A DNA stretch of 64,000 nucleotides from the NCBI GenBank assembly GCA_963832875.1, contig CAWHWB010000010.1, forward strand, positions 287,458 through 351,457, written 5' to 3'. Below the pieces are notes generated by a model. That model ran no database searches. It worked only from the letters and a program-made list of their open reading frames with translations, and was not told where the DNA came from. The position numbers were made by a program, and so were the translations under genes. How positions within the stretch are numbered: the first letter of the stretch is position 1; every line of letters begins with the position of its first letter. The DNA comes from AP-15 sp963832875 (GTDB taxonomy: Bacteria; Pseudomonadota; Alphaproteobacteria; ATCC43930; CGMCC-115725). Shown here piece after piece: positions 1-8,043 of the stretch.

Positions 1-1
1 C

Positions 2-105
2 CGTGGCCGGGCTCGTCCCGGCCACCCACGCCTTCAATCAATGCGGGCGCGCTCAAGGCGTGGATGCCCCGGATCAGGTCCGGGCAAGGGGCGTATTGTG
101 ACCTG
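2..105. repeat. Palindromic dispersed-repeat element
   Basis: This stretch is made of nested inverted repeats. GTGGCCGGG and CCCGGCCAC face each other near positions 3-25, CACGCCTT and AAGGCGTG follow, and then comes a third pair around CCCGGA/TCCGGG. The structure resembles the intergenic palindromes common in alphaproteobacterial genomes. No coding frame makes sense here. It lies just upstream of the aminotransferase gene and may run beyond the left edge. Confidence 0.5.
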
Positions 106-122
106 GTAACGAGGAAAGCACC

Positions 123-1358
123 ATGGCCGCCACCGGTTTCGCCTACAGCCATCTGTTTTCAAAGGATTTGCCGCCGGCGGCGCCGCGCTGGACCGGCTTT
201 CCGAAATACAATTTCATCGGCGGCCACAACGATCCCGAGCATGTCCCGGCCGCGGCACTGGCCAAGGCGGCGGAGGCGGCGTTGCGCCGCGACGGCGCCG
301 ATCTGGCACTCTACAACCCGCACGGACCGCAGGGCTTCCATGGCATCCGCGACTTCGTCGTCGGCAAAGTCGCTGGGCGCGGCATCCATTGCTCGCCCGA
401 CGAGGTGCTGATCACCTCCGGCTCGGGCCAGGGCCTCGACCTGGTCAACCGCGTGCTGCTGGAGCGAGGCGACACGGTGATCCTCGAGGAATTCACCTAT
501 GGCGGCGCGCTGACCAAATTGCAGCGTCTCGGCGTCAACGTGGTCGGCGCACCGCTCGACGATGACGGGCTGCGCATCGACGCACTTGGACAAATCCTCG
601 ACGACCTGAAGCGCAAAGGAACCGTTCCGAAATACATCTACACGATCCCGACCGTGCAGAACCCGACCGGCTCGATCCTGCCGCTGGGCCGCCGCCGGGA
701 ATTGCTCGCGCTGGCAAAACAGCACGGCGTGCCGATTTTCGAGGACGAGTGCTACGCCGATCTTACCTGGAGCCCCGACGCGCCGGTGGCGATCTATTCG
801 CTGGACCCGAGCCAGGTGGTCCATGTCGGCTCGTTTTCGAAGACGTTGTCGCCGGCCTTGCGCCTCGGCTACGTCGTCGCCGATTGGGAGGTCATGAGCC
901 GGCTGGTCGGCTGCAAGCGCGAGACCGACAGCGGCACTGGTGCCCTCGAACAGATGGTCGTCGCCGAATATTTCTCGCAGAACTTTACCGAGCATGTCGG
1001 CGAGCTGACCGGCGTGCTGAAAGAAAAGCTCGACACGATGGTCGAGGCGCTCGAACGCGAATTCGGCACCACGGTCGAAAAGATGTGGCGTCCCAAGGGC
1101 GGCATTTTTTTGTGGATCAAGCTCCCCGACCGGATTGACGTGACCCGGCTGGTCGCACCCGCCGCCAAAGAAGGGCTGGTCTTCAACCCCGGCCCCGAAT
1201 GGTCGTGCAACCCCGCCGAGACCAAATCCCATATGCGGCTCTGCTTCGCCCTTCCGTCGAAGGACGAGATCCGCCGCGGCGTCGCCACGCTCGCCCGCGT
1301 ATGCTACGAGGAAACCGGCCTCCCCGAGCAAAGCGCCAACATCCGCCGCACTTCCTGA
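123..1358 (+). CDS. PLP-dependent aminotransferase, fold type I (MocR/2-aminoadipate-transaminase-like)
   Basis: The 411-residue protein is a class I/II aminotransferase of the 2-aminoadipate transaminase/LysN type, without the N-terminal GntR helix-turn-helix of MocR regulators. The cofactor lysine is K240 in SFSKTLSPALRLGY, and the family motifs NPTG (PTVQNPTGSILP) and DECYADL are present. An AGGAAAG ribosome site precedes the ATG. It should transfer an amino group between an amino acid and a 2-oxo acid in the cytoplasm, but the substrate cannot be read from the sequence. It faces the WYL regulator gene on the opposite strand with 8 bases between stops, so it is probably a single-gene unit. 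Confidence 0.85.
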   Translation: MAATGFAYSHLFSKDLPPAAPRWTGFPKYNFIGGHNDPEHVPAAALAKAAEAALRRDGADLALYNPHGPQGFHGIRDFVVGKVAGRGIHCSPDEVLITSGSGQGLDLVNRVLLERGDTVILEEFTYGGALTKLQRLGVNVVGAPLDDDGLRIDALGQILDDLKRKGTVPKYIYTIPTVQNPTGSILPLGRRRELLALAKQHGVPIFEDECYADLTWSPDAPVAIYSLDPSQVVHVGSFSKTLSPALRLGYVVADWEVMSRLVGCKRETDSGTGALEQMVVAEYFSQNFTEHVGELTGVLKEKLDTMVEALEREFGTTVEKMWRPKGGIFLWIKLPDRIDVTRLVAPAAKEGLVFNPGPEWSCNPAETKSHMRLCFALPSKDEIRRGVATLARVCYEETGLPEQSANIRRTS

Positions 1359-1366
1359 GGCGCAGG

Positions 1367-1807
1367 TCAGCGCGGGATCGCGTCTGCGGACCGCTGTTTC
1401 TGCAGCGCCAGCCATGCGGCGATAAGTTCGCCATTCTCTTCGGGGAACTGCTCATCAAGTAATCGGAAAGCCGAGATGCGGTCGACGCGGAAATGGCGAA
1501 AGTCGTTTCGGAGTTCGCACCACGCCCCGATCAGGCTCACATCGACGTAATAGGCCATTGCCAATGGCCAGATCGTCCGGTCGGTCCGGCGGCCTTCCAA
1601 CGGCGGCAGGTCGAAGCCGCGGCGCAATACGTAGCCGAGCCCGGCCGCACCCTCGATCGGGACCCGGCTCGCCTGCAAGGCGGCGATGTCGCGATAGATC
1701 GTGCGCACCGTGACTTCGAGCTTGTCGGCGAGCATCGCCCCGGTCAGCGGACCCGGCGCCGTGCGCAAGGTCTGGATGATGTCGAACAAGCGATCGGCGC
1801 GGCGCAT
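1367..1807 (-). CDS. YafY-like HTH/WYL transcriptional regulator, internally shortened
   Basis: The 146-residue protein starts MRRADRLFDIIQTLR and has the standard DeoR/HTH_11 domain (about residues 1-65, ending LGYVLRRGFDLPPL). It then jumps directly to the C-terminal part of a WYL domain (WCELRNDFRHFRVDRI, about residues 96-111). Family members are usually near 225-235 residues, so about 80-90 residues are missing from the middle with the reading frame kept. DNA binding may survive, but the ligand-sensing domain is probably incomplete. It is divergent from the cupin-like gene across about 80 bases, which suggests that gene is or was its target. It could be a functional short form or a decayed regulator. 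Confidence 0.7.
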   Translation of the reverse strand: MRRADRLFDIIQTLRTAPGPLTGAMLADKLEVTVRTIYRDIAALQASRVPIEGAAGLGYVLRRGFDLPPLEGRRTDRTIWPLAMAYYVDVSLIGAWCELRNDFRHFRVDRISAFRLLDEQFPEENGELIAAWLALQKQRSADAIPR

Positions 1808-1888
1808 TCCCTGACCCGCGGCGGCGGCTCCTGACAGAACGGTGTCAGTATATCCTCCGCGGACAATATCCGGCTGATGGAGGAAGGA

Positions 1889-2290
1889 ATGGCTTCGATC
1901 CATGTCGACATCGAGACCGCGGAGTGGACGCCTGGCGTCCCGTTCTACGGCCCTGCGGCGGTCTATGACGGCCGCGACATCGTCAAGCTGAAGATCCTCA
2001 GCGACCGCCGGCAACAGGGCGGCGGCATCGCCTGGCCCGCCAAATTCACGCCGCCGCCGGGCAAGCTGATCAAGATCGTTGCGACGGCTCTTTCGGACGA
2101 GCACGTGTTCAACCTCGAAGGCAGCCGCGGCACCAAGACCGGGGCGCCGGCCCGCGCCTCGGGCGGCTATACGCTCAACCCCATCGGCCAGCCGCACAGC
2201 GCCTTTATCGGCAGCGAAACCGTCAGCCTGATCGTCTACACCGGCGAGCCGGACGAAATCGTCTCGATGGAGGTGGTCGATCCGGCGTGA
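1889..2290 (+). CDS. Conserved hypothetical protein, probably cupin-like
   Basis: The protein is 133 residues and starts MASIHVDIE. I chose the second in-frame ATG because a GAGGAAGG ribosome site lies just in front of it; the ATG four codons earlier sits inside that site. The sequence has alternating beta-type segments, a Gly/Pro-rich turn and late motifs (NPIGQPHSAFIGSE, LIVYTGEPDEI) that look like a small single-domain cupin. No metal-binding His/Glu set is obvious, so the fold is inferred. It is divergently paired with the shortened WYL regulator. I cannot assign a reaction. Confidence 0.6.
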   Translation: MASIHVDIETAEWTPGVPFYGPAAVYDGRDIVKLKILSDRRQQGGGIAWPAKFTPPPGKLIKIVATALSDEHVFNLEGSRGTKTGAPARASGGYTLNPIGQPHSAFIGSETVSLIVYTGEPDEIVSMEVVDPA

Positions 2291-3138
2291 TCGGTAAGGC
2301 CGGAAAGGGAAACAATGAGGCGGCGAGGAAGCGAGACGCCGGAACAGGCTGAAGGCTTTCCCCACCCAGTTGGCTCGGCGTCATTGGTCGAGGAGCGCAG
2401 CGAGGACGCAACCCCGACCGGACGAAGCTCGGCGGCCCGAGAGTACTTCGCGGAGCCTCCCCTCGAGCCGGCCGCCGGCGGGACCCGTGGGCTACCAATG
2501 ATCGATCCGAGGCTGCGCTTCGATCTCGTAGCAAAATCGCCCTAACCTCTCTGCCTCACTGTCTCGCCGGTGAATTTTTTCGGTGGTTTCTGACTTATGG
2601 CCGAACAGCGTGAGCGAGATTGTCCGCCGCCTGCGCCCCGCGAATTTATTCTTCGGTCGTGTGAGGGAGCTCACATGTTTTCGGGGACCGCCGGGGTATC
2701 GGTGACGACGCCTCGGCTTGAGCCGGGAGCATTCGTGCGGTGGAGGGCGCGATGCCGAGAACCAACCCATGGGGCAGGAGCGTGCCGAGGGTCGAGCTCG
2801 ATCAGCGCTCGCGCGACGCGCGCCTCCGGCTCGAGCGGCTAGAGCAGCTCGTTTTGCCGTATGCCGCCGCTACACACTTCCGCCTCAGGCGGCTGCTGTG
2901 TCTTTTTGGCATCGGCACATCCCGCGGCGGGCGGCAAATTAGCAAAACCGGAAGGCCGCTGAGCGATCGGCGACCTTCGCCGCCGATGCCGACGATCCGG
3001 CAGTCTGGCGGCCGCGGGCGGCTGTACCGCCGACGCGTCCATGCGCCCCAACGAGACCGTCGCGTTTTTGCCTAAACGGGGTTCCCGCACCAGGCCAGAG
3101 CACTGAATCCTTAGCGCGAGTGTTGCGTCACGGTCGCC
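2291..3138. other. Non-coding stretch of about 850 bases
   Basis: Short open frames occur on both strands, but none has a good start, a recognisable domain or a clear coding bias. The most protein-like is a 111-residue Arg-rich frame at 2740-3075. A short T-rich patch lies near 2570-2590 and a CRP-type palindrome at 2660-2675. The remainder looks like decayed intergenic sequence. Confidence 0.4.
2660..2675. promoter_or_regulatory. CRP/FNR-type palindrome (TGTGA-N6-TCACA)
   Basis: The sequence matches the consensus half-sites of the CRP/FNR family exactly on both sides of six bases. It lies in a long gap with no confident gene just downstream, so its target is unclear. A receiver-cyclase elsewhere in the window shows that cyclic-nucleotide signalling is plausible in this organism. 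A chance match cannot be excluded. Confidence 0.25.
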
Positions 3139-4119
3139 TCAGTGCAGGGTGAGCCCGGGCATGTAGGTGGGCGGGTCGAGGCCGACGCCGACGAGATGGC
3201 CGAACAACTTGGCGAGGATGCGGCGGTCGGTCTCGGGCAATGGCGGCTTCAGGATCGAAGCGATATTGGTGCGCAGATGCTCGGGGTCGCCGGTGCCGAA
3301 CAGCACCACATCGACTCCTGGCTCGTGCCGCACGAAGCGGTAGGCCGCCTCGGTCACGGTCGCCGCGCCGCCATCCTGTGCATGGATCAGAAAACCGAGC
3401 GGGTTCGGCGCGTCGGCGAGCCAGCGCGGCAGCTGCTTCCGGGCGGTCAGCTCGCGCAATGCGGTCTTCAGCCGCTCCGGTTTCGAGAAGATGTTGCGCA
3501 CCACGAACATCAACAGGGTGCCGACCCGGTTGGCGATCGTGCGCGGAAAGACTGCGGTCCGCGCGTTCTGGTGCATCATGTGAAAGCCCAGCATGACCAC
3601 GTCCCAGATCCCGTCCTCGACCGCGCGCATCAGCATCGCATGCTCGGCGTCGCTGGAGCCGGTTTCGGTCACGCCGAGATGGCGGATCTTGCCCTTCTCC
3701 TGCTCCTTCAAGAGGGCGGGGGCGATTGCGTCGCGGGCCCGCTCGTAAGCCCCGGGCGCGACCCCGTGCAGCTCGAAAATGTCAATGCAGTCGAGGCCCA
3801 GCAGCTTGAGCGAATTATCGAGGCTGGCGACGGCGTGCTCGGCCGCAGACCGGCCGGCGCTGCGCGGGATCCACGCCTTGGTGGCGATCACCACCTTGTC
3901 GCGCGGCAATCCCTTTAAGGCTTTGCCCAACACCGCCTCGGTACCGTAGACGGCGGCGGTGTCGAACAAATTGACCCCGAGATCGAAGGCCTGGTGCACC
4001 AGGGCCACCGCCTCGGCCTCGCTGCGGCCGGTGCCGAGCCCTAGCCGGCTGAACCCGCCGCAGCCGAGCCCGGCGACGCTGACCCTGAGCCCGGTCCGGC
4101 CCAAATTCGTGTATTCCAT
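3139..4119 (-). CDS. Aldo/keto reductase
   Basis: The 326-residue protein starts MEYTNLGRTGLRVSVAGLGC, the canonical aldo/keto reductase N-terminus, with GGAGAG seven bases before the ATG. The catalytic tetrad is visible as D53 and Y58 (FDTAAVYG), K81 (VIATKAW) and H118 (FELHGV). The enzyme should be an NADPH-dependent TIM-barrel oxidoreductase acting on a carbonyl substrate in the cytoplasm. The substrate is not evident. It is divergent from the luciferase-like gene, with about 200 bases between them that should hold both promoters. Confidence 0.88.
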   Translation of the reverse strand: MEYTNLGRTGLRVSVAGLGCGGFSRLGLGTGRSEAEAVALVHQAFDLGVNLFDTAAVYGTEAVLGKALKGLPRDKVVIATKAWIPRSAGRSAAEHAVASLDNSLKLLGLDCIDIFELHGVAPGAYERARDAIAPALLKEQEKGKIRHLGVTETGSSDAEHAMLMRAVEDGIWDVVMLGFHMMHQNARTAVFPRTIANRVGTLLMFVVRNIFSKPERLKTALRELTARKQLPRWLADAPNPLGFLIHAQDGGAATVTEAAYRFVRHEPGVDVVLFGTGDPEHLRTNIASILKPPLPETDRRILAKLFGHLVGVGLDPPTYMPGLTLH

Positions 4120-4316
4120 CGGTCGCTCTCCAACGGAGGTGCCGACGCCATATTTAGCGCAGGAAGCCGACCGACAACCAGGGGAAGGCGGCAACGGCGA
4201 TCAGCGACGGGTCCGCCGCGCGTGACGGCGGCTGCCGAAATATGAGAAAGTGGTCCGATCTGGCGCGGTGCGGCATTCCCGCGTTCACGTTGGCAGCCGA
4301 TCCGGAGGCACGAAGC

Positions 4317-5480
4317 ATGATCACCAAATTCACCACGGTCTATGCCGGCCATGTCGATCTTCCCGACCGCGGCCAGGATTCGACCCCGGCCAACGAGCGG
4401 CGCTATTCGAACCAGCACCTGGCCAGCGTTTTCGAAAAGACCGAGGCGATCGCCAAAACCATGGATGCGCTCGGCTACGACACCCTGTGGCTGGCCGAGC
4501 ATCATTTCCAGCACGAAGGCTACGAATGCATCCCCAACATCCTGATGCTGGCGGTGCACCTGGCGCATGTGACCAAGCAGCTCAAGATCGGCTGCGGCTT
4601 TAACATCGTGCCGATGTGGCACCCGCTGCGCCTGGCCGAGGATTTCGCGACCGCCGACATCCTGACCGGCGGCCGTACCGTGTTCGGCGTCGGCCGCGGC
4701 TATCACACCCGCGAGGTCGAGACCTTTGGCGGCCCGATGCTCGACGGTGAGGCCAACCGCGATGTGTTCGAGGAGGGGGTTGAGATCATCTTCAAGGCGT
4801 TTAACGAAGAGTCGTTCTCCCACAAAGGCGCGCATTACACGTTGCCGCCGCATGTCCCCTACCGCGGCTACGAGCTGAAGGAGCTGACTCTGGTGCCGCG
4901 CCCGATCCATCGGCCGGTCGAATGCTGGCAGCCGGTGGTCAGCGCCAGCCCGCGCGGCCTCGATTTTATGGTCAAGCACGGCATCAAGGGTGCGGTCGGC
5001 GGCGGTGCGGCGACGATGCAGGCCGGGCCGATAAGCGCCTATCAGGAGGCCGCGGCGCGCGCCGGCAAGCACCTGAAGCTCGGCGAGGATTTGCAGCTCG
5101 GCCTCCATTTCCATCTCGCCCGCAGCCGCGAGCAGGCGATCCGCGAGATCAAGCCGATCTATGAAGAGCACGTGAAGATGTTCGCACCCTTGGGCTTTGT
5201 GCCGGGCCTGACCCCGGCGCAGGCCGACGCGGTGGCACGGCGCGGGGGGTGGGACCGGGCCGGCGTGCCGACCGTCGAGCATTACATGAAATTGGGCTCG
5301 TGGTTCGCCGGCACGCCGGCGGAACTCATCGAATTGCTGAAAGGCTTCGAGGAGCGCTATCCCGGCATGCAGCACATCAGCCTGTCGAGCCCGATCGGCA
5401 CGCCACAGGCGACGATGCTCGAACAGTTCCAATGGGTCGCCGAGGAGGTCATGCCGGCGTTCCGAGGGAACCGGGGCTGA
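4317..5480 (+). CDS. LLM-class flavin-dependent oxidoreductase (luciferase-like)
   Basis: The 387-residue protein has the bacterial-luciferase-like TIM barrel: LAEHHF near residue 60, then LKIGCGFNIVPMWHPLRLAEDFATAD, then GRGYHTREVETFGG. These are typical of FMN/F420-family monooxygenases. The ATG at 4317 is chosen because GGAGG precedes it and MITKFTTVYAGHVDL is a natural start; the frame is open further upstream but lacks family similarity. It should use reduced FMN and oxygen to oxidise a small organic molecule. No flavin reductase lies next to it. A divergent aldo/keto reductase hints at xenobiotic or secondary metabolism, which is inference only. Confidence 0.85.
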   Translation: MITKFTTVYAGHVDLPDRGQDSTPANERRYSNQHLASVFEKTEAIAKTMDALGYDTLWLAEHHFQHEGYECIPNILMLAVHLAHVTKQLKIGCGFNIVPMWHPLRLAEDFATADILTGGRTVFGVGRGYHTREVETFGGPMLDGEANRDVFEEGVEIIFKAFNEESFSHKGAHYTLPPHVPYRGYELKELTLVPRPIHRPVECWQPVVSASPRGLDFMVKHGIKGAVGGGAATMQAGPISAYQEAAARAGKHLKLGEDLQLGLHFHLARSREQAIREIKPIYEEHVKMFAPLGFVPGLTPAQADAVARRGGWDRAGVPTVEHYMKLGSWFAGTPAELIELLKGFEERYPGMQHISLSSPIGTPQATMLEQFQWVAEEVMPAFRGNRG

Positions 5481-5569
5481 GTTCCGACCGCCGCAGGCGG
5501 CTCGGGTCGATGGCGGGATCAATGCGCGGCGTCGTCACTCGCCTGGCAGTGAGTCACCCGATTCCCTCG

Positions 5570-5680
5570 AGACTGCTTCATCGCCTCCGGCTCCTCGCAA
5601 TGACGCTCAATGCGGTCATTGCGAGCCCCCGGGTCGGCGCTATGCGCCGCCCGAGGACAGGCTCCGCGAAGCAATCTCCG
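5570..5680. repeat. Dispersed repeat with inverted arms (TCATTGCGAG...GAAGCAAT type)
   Basis: The left arm (about 5571-5604) is the reverse complement of a TCATTGCGAGGAGC...GAAGCAGT-type unit. The right arm (about 5615-5678) is a direct TCATTGCGAGC...GCGAAGCAATC unit. Together they form a large imperfect palindrome. The same core appears at 49926-49949. This repeat type is widespread in bacterial intergenic DNA. It follows the luciferase-like gene and could fold in its 3' RNA. Confidence 0.6.
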
Positions 5681-5689
5681 GCACCCGAG

Positions 5690-5885
5690 TGATCTGTTCC
5701 GATGACGAGTTGACAACGGTGGCGCCGTTGCGCGCGCTGATCCCCGATTTTGCAGCACTTCTCGCCATGCCGACCGACGTGGCGGCGACGACCCGGATCG
5801 AGGGCGCCCCCACCATCTGCCGCCCGCTTGGGAGGCCGGAATGGATCGCGATGCGCTGAGTGATCCGTTCCGATGATAGGTTGAC
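5690..5885 (+). repeat. Pair of 24-bp imperfect direct repeats flanking an orphan coding remnant
   Basis: GATCTGTTCCGATGACGAGT at 5691 and GATCCGTTCCGATGATAGGT at 5862, each followed by TGAC, match at about 20 of 24 positions. The 150 bases between them contain a short frame ending PLGRPEWIAMR that looks like the tail of a protein but has no head. This may be a partial duplication or an excision scar. It ends just before the operator of the histidine-rich regulator. Confidence 0.35.
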
Positions 5886-5901
5886 GGCCCCTTCGCGAAT
5901 T

Positions 5902-5920
5902 TGCTAAGTTTCGCTTAGCA
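5902..5920. promoter_or_regulatory. Perfect palindromic operator before the XRE/permease pair
   Basis: TGCTAAG-N5-CTTAGCA is a perfect 7-bp inverted repeat. It ends 19 bases before the regulator start codon and just ahead of its ribosome site (GAAGGAG at 5928-5934). Placement between a presumed promoter and the first codon is typical of an autorepressor site. I infer it is bound by the HTH protein encoded directly downstream. Confidence 0.6.
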
Positions 5921-5939
5921 GGTTTGCGAAGGAGTTGTC

Positions 5940-6293
5940 ATGGAACCGGCATACGGCCGAGTTGCAGCCAATGACGCCGCAACGATCGCTGCGCTGTGTG
6001 CGCGAAAACTGCTGGAGCTGCGCGCCCGCGCCGGCGAGACGCAGAGAGAGCTGGCGCAGCGGCTCGGCATGACCGAGTCGATGATTTCGCGGCTCGAGCG
6101 CGGCGATCATTTGCCGAGCCTGAAGACCCTGTGCCGGATCGCCGACGCCTTTGGCCGGCGGCTCGAAATCGTCTTTCACGAGCACGAGCACCGCCACGCC
6201 GACGGCACCCGGCACTCGCACCCACACAGCCATCTCGACCCCGAGCACCGGCACGAGCACGGACCGGGGCACGGGCACGGGGAGGACCGATGA
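5940..6293 (+). CDS. XRE-family HTH regulator with histidine-rich tail
   Basis: The 117-residue protein has an XRE helix-turn-helix at about residues 20-80 (GETQRELAQRLGMTESMISR, then LERGDHLPSLKTLCRIADAF). From about residue 80 it changes to a tail with more than a dozen His residues mixed with Glu and Asp (FHEHEHRH, HSHPHSH, HEHGPGHGHG). Such tails bind Ni, Co, Zn or Cu, so the protein is probably a metal-responsive repressor. Its stop overlaps the start of a His-rich permease (ATGA), so the two are translationally coupled. A perfect palindrome lies upstream. The tail could instead be only a metal store; direct sensing is inferred. Confidence 0.8.
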   Translation: MEPAYGRVAANDAATIAALCARKLLELRARAGETQRELAQRLGMTESMISRLERGDHLPSLKTLCRIADAFGRRLEIVFHEHEHRHADGTRHSHPHSHLDPEHRHEHGPGHGHGEDR

Positions 6294-7234
6294 TCCACGG
6301 TCCCGAGCTGCTGCTGGTCGGCGCCGTCGCCGCGGTCGGCGTATTGCACACGATCGTGCCGGACCACTGGGTCCCGATCGCGCTGATCGCCCGGCAGTGC
6401 GGCTGGTCAAAAGCTGAAACCGCAGGGGCGGCATTGCAGGCCGGGACCGGGCATCTTTTGTCGACCCTGGCGATCGCGCTCGCGGTGTGGGCGGCCGGCA
6501 TCGCCTTCGCCCAACGTTTCGGCCAGCTGGTCGACGCCGCTTCGGGCATCGCCCTGGTCGGCTTTGGCGCCTGGGTCGCGGTTTCCGCCTGGCGGGAGCT
6601 GCAATCCGAGAGCAGGCACGCGCACGGCCATAGCAACAGCCCAGCGGGTCGGCATCTGCAAGGGCATCGGCATCAGCACGAGCACGGCCAGGACGCAACC
6701 GACGCGCACGGTCACGACCGCGAGCCTCGCCATCCACACGCGCTTGTGGCCGAGCAACGCATAGCGGTCGAGGACGACCGGCTTTACGCGCCGCTGCGGG
6801 GCGACACCGCGGTGCTGACCCGCCACCTTCACGTTCACCGGCACGGCGGCGGCGCCGCCCACCTCCATTGGCACGACCATGTGCCGGCGACCGCCCACCC
6901 GGTCCTCGCCGGGTTGGCGACCGAACCGCCCTTGCATCGCCACCGCCACAAGACGACGACGCGCACGGCACTGCTGCTGATCCTCGGCTCGTCGCCGATG
7001 CTTGAAGGCATCCCGGCTTTCTTTGCCGCCGGGAAATACGGCGCCCGACTGATCGCGCCGATGGCTGGCGTGTTCGCGCTCTCCACGATCGCGACTTATG
7101 TCGTGCTGTGCGTCTGGTCGACCGCCGAGCTGCAGCGGCTGCGGCTCGGCGCAGTCGAGCGCTACGGCGAAGTGCTGAGCGGTGCGGTGATCGCGCTGAT
7201 CGGGGTGATCTTCGGCCTCTGGCCCGCGCTCTAA
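6290..7234 (+). CDS. NicO/RcnA-like nickel-cobalt permease, histidine-rich
   Basis: The 314-residue inner-membrane protein opens with a hydrophobic segment and the signature HTIVPDHWVPIAL (about residues 20-32), like the H-x4-D-H motif of NicO/HupE/UreH-type transporters. Two further helices follow. A hydrophilic loop of about 110 residues (about 105-225) is packed with His (HAHGHSN, HRHQHEHGQD, HLHVHRHGGG), and the C-terminal part has three or four more helices (LLLILGSSPMLEGIPAFF, then the last 80 residues). RcnA-type exporters also carry a His-rich loop. Efflux of nickel or cobalt under the adjacent regulator is the likeliest role; uptake is not excluded. It converges with the aldolase gene with a 4-bp overlap. 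Confidence 0.75.
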   Translation: MIHGPELLLVGAVAAVGVLHTIVPDHWVPIALIARQCGWSKAETAGAALQAGTGHLLSTLAIALAVWAAGIAFAQRFGQLVDAASGIALVGFGAWVAVSAWRELQSESRHAHGHSNSPAGRHLQGHRHQHEHGQDATDAHGHDREPRHPHALVAEQRIAVEDDRLYAPLRGDTAVLTRHLHVHRHGGGAAHLHWHDHVPATAHPVLAGLATEPPLHRHRHKTTTRTALLLILGSSPMLEGIPAFFAAGKYGARLIAPMAGVFALSTIATYVVLCVWSTAELQRLRLGAVERYGEVLSGAVIALIGVIFGLWPAL

Positions 7235-8043
7235 CGGGCCGGCGATGCGAGCGCGGCGCGCAGCTCGCCGGTCCAGCGCCCGGCCGCCGCCAACAGGAAA
7301 CCGAGATCGGTCTGCGTCGTCACAAAGCGCACGCCCTTGCGGATCAGCTCGACCTGGCGTTCGACATTGCGCATGCCGCCGAGCCCGGCGAATTTGCCGT
7401 GCGCCTTGGCCGCGGCAATCGCGCGCTCGATCGCCGAGAAGATCTCGGGGTCGTCGAACCGGCCGGGTTTGCCCAGCGCGGTCAACAGATCGTTGCTGCC
7501 GATATGGATCACATCGACGCCGTCGACCGCGGCGATCTCCTCGATATTGGCGAGGCCCTCGCGGGTCTCGATCATGCACACGACGAGGGTCGCGTCGTTC
7601 AGCATGCGCATGCCGTCGGCGACCGGCACCGCTCGATAGTCGAACACCGGATAGCCGCCGCTGACCGAGCGTTTGCCGATGGGCGCGAATTTGGCGGCGT
7701 CGACCCCGCGTCGCGCATCGGCGGCGCTGTTGACATCGGGAAAGACGATCCCGGTGACGCCGTTGTCGAGCAAGAGCGAGGTGTCGGGATCGGCACAGCT
7801 GCGCACCCGCGCCAGAGGTGCGACGCCACAGCCGAGTGCGGCCTGGGCGATATGGCCGATCGTCTCCAGCGAAAACAGCGAATGCTGCACGTCGATAAAG
7901 ATGAAATCGTGGCCGGTGGATTTGGCGATGCGGGCGATATCGCCGGAGCGGGCAATGCGTACGTTGAGGCCGAGCGCCACCTCGCCGGCCTTCATCCGCT
8001 CCTTGACCGGGTTGGTCGGTGCGGGATTTTCGGATGCGGGCAT
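7231..8043 (-). CDS. HpcH/HpaI aldolase/citrate-lyase family protein
   Basis: This roughly 270-residue TIM-barrel protein shows family blocks: GHDFIFIDVQHSLFSLE, GVTGIVFPDVNSAADA, VVCMIETREGLANIEEIAAV and VDVIHIGSNDL. Members cleave or form 2-keto-3-hydroxy acids (HpaI type) with a divalent metal. The usual DxEHG motif reads DVQHS here, so the catalytic base region is conserved but the substrate pocket may differ. Two ATGs, at 8043 and 8049, are possible; AGAGGGG spacing favours 8043. It is a single-gene unit. Substrate unknown. Confidence 0.8.
   Translation of the reverse strand: MPASENPAPTNPVKERMKAGEVALGLNVRIARSGDIARIAKSTGHDFIFIDVQHSLFSLETIGHIAQAALGCGVAPLARVRSCADPDTSLLLDNGVTGIVFPDVNSAADARRGVDAAKFAPIGKRSVSGGYPVFDYRAVPVADGMRMLNDATLVVCMIETREGLANIEEIAAVDGVDVIHIGSNDLLTALGKPGRFDDPEIFSAIERAIAAAKAHGKFAGLGGMRNVERQVELIRKGVRFVTTQTDLGFLLAAAGRWTGELRAALASPAR

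Noticed and set aside
159..1415. Long minus-strand ORF of 418 codons opposite the aminotransferase
   Set aside because: It is an antisense shadow of a clear aminotransferase gene in GC-rich DNA; it has no family motif and low-complexity composition.
4041..5522. 493-codon minus-strand ORF across the luciferase-like gene
   Set aside because: It is antisense to a well-supported flavin oxidoreductase; its amino-acid composition (many His, Arg, Gly, Asp) is that of a GC-rich shadow frame.
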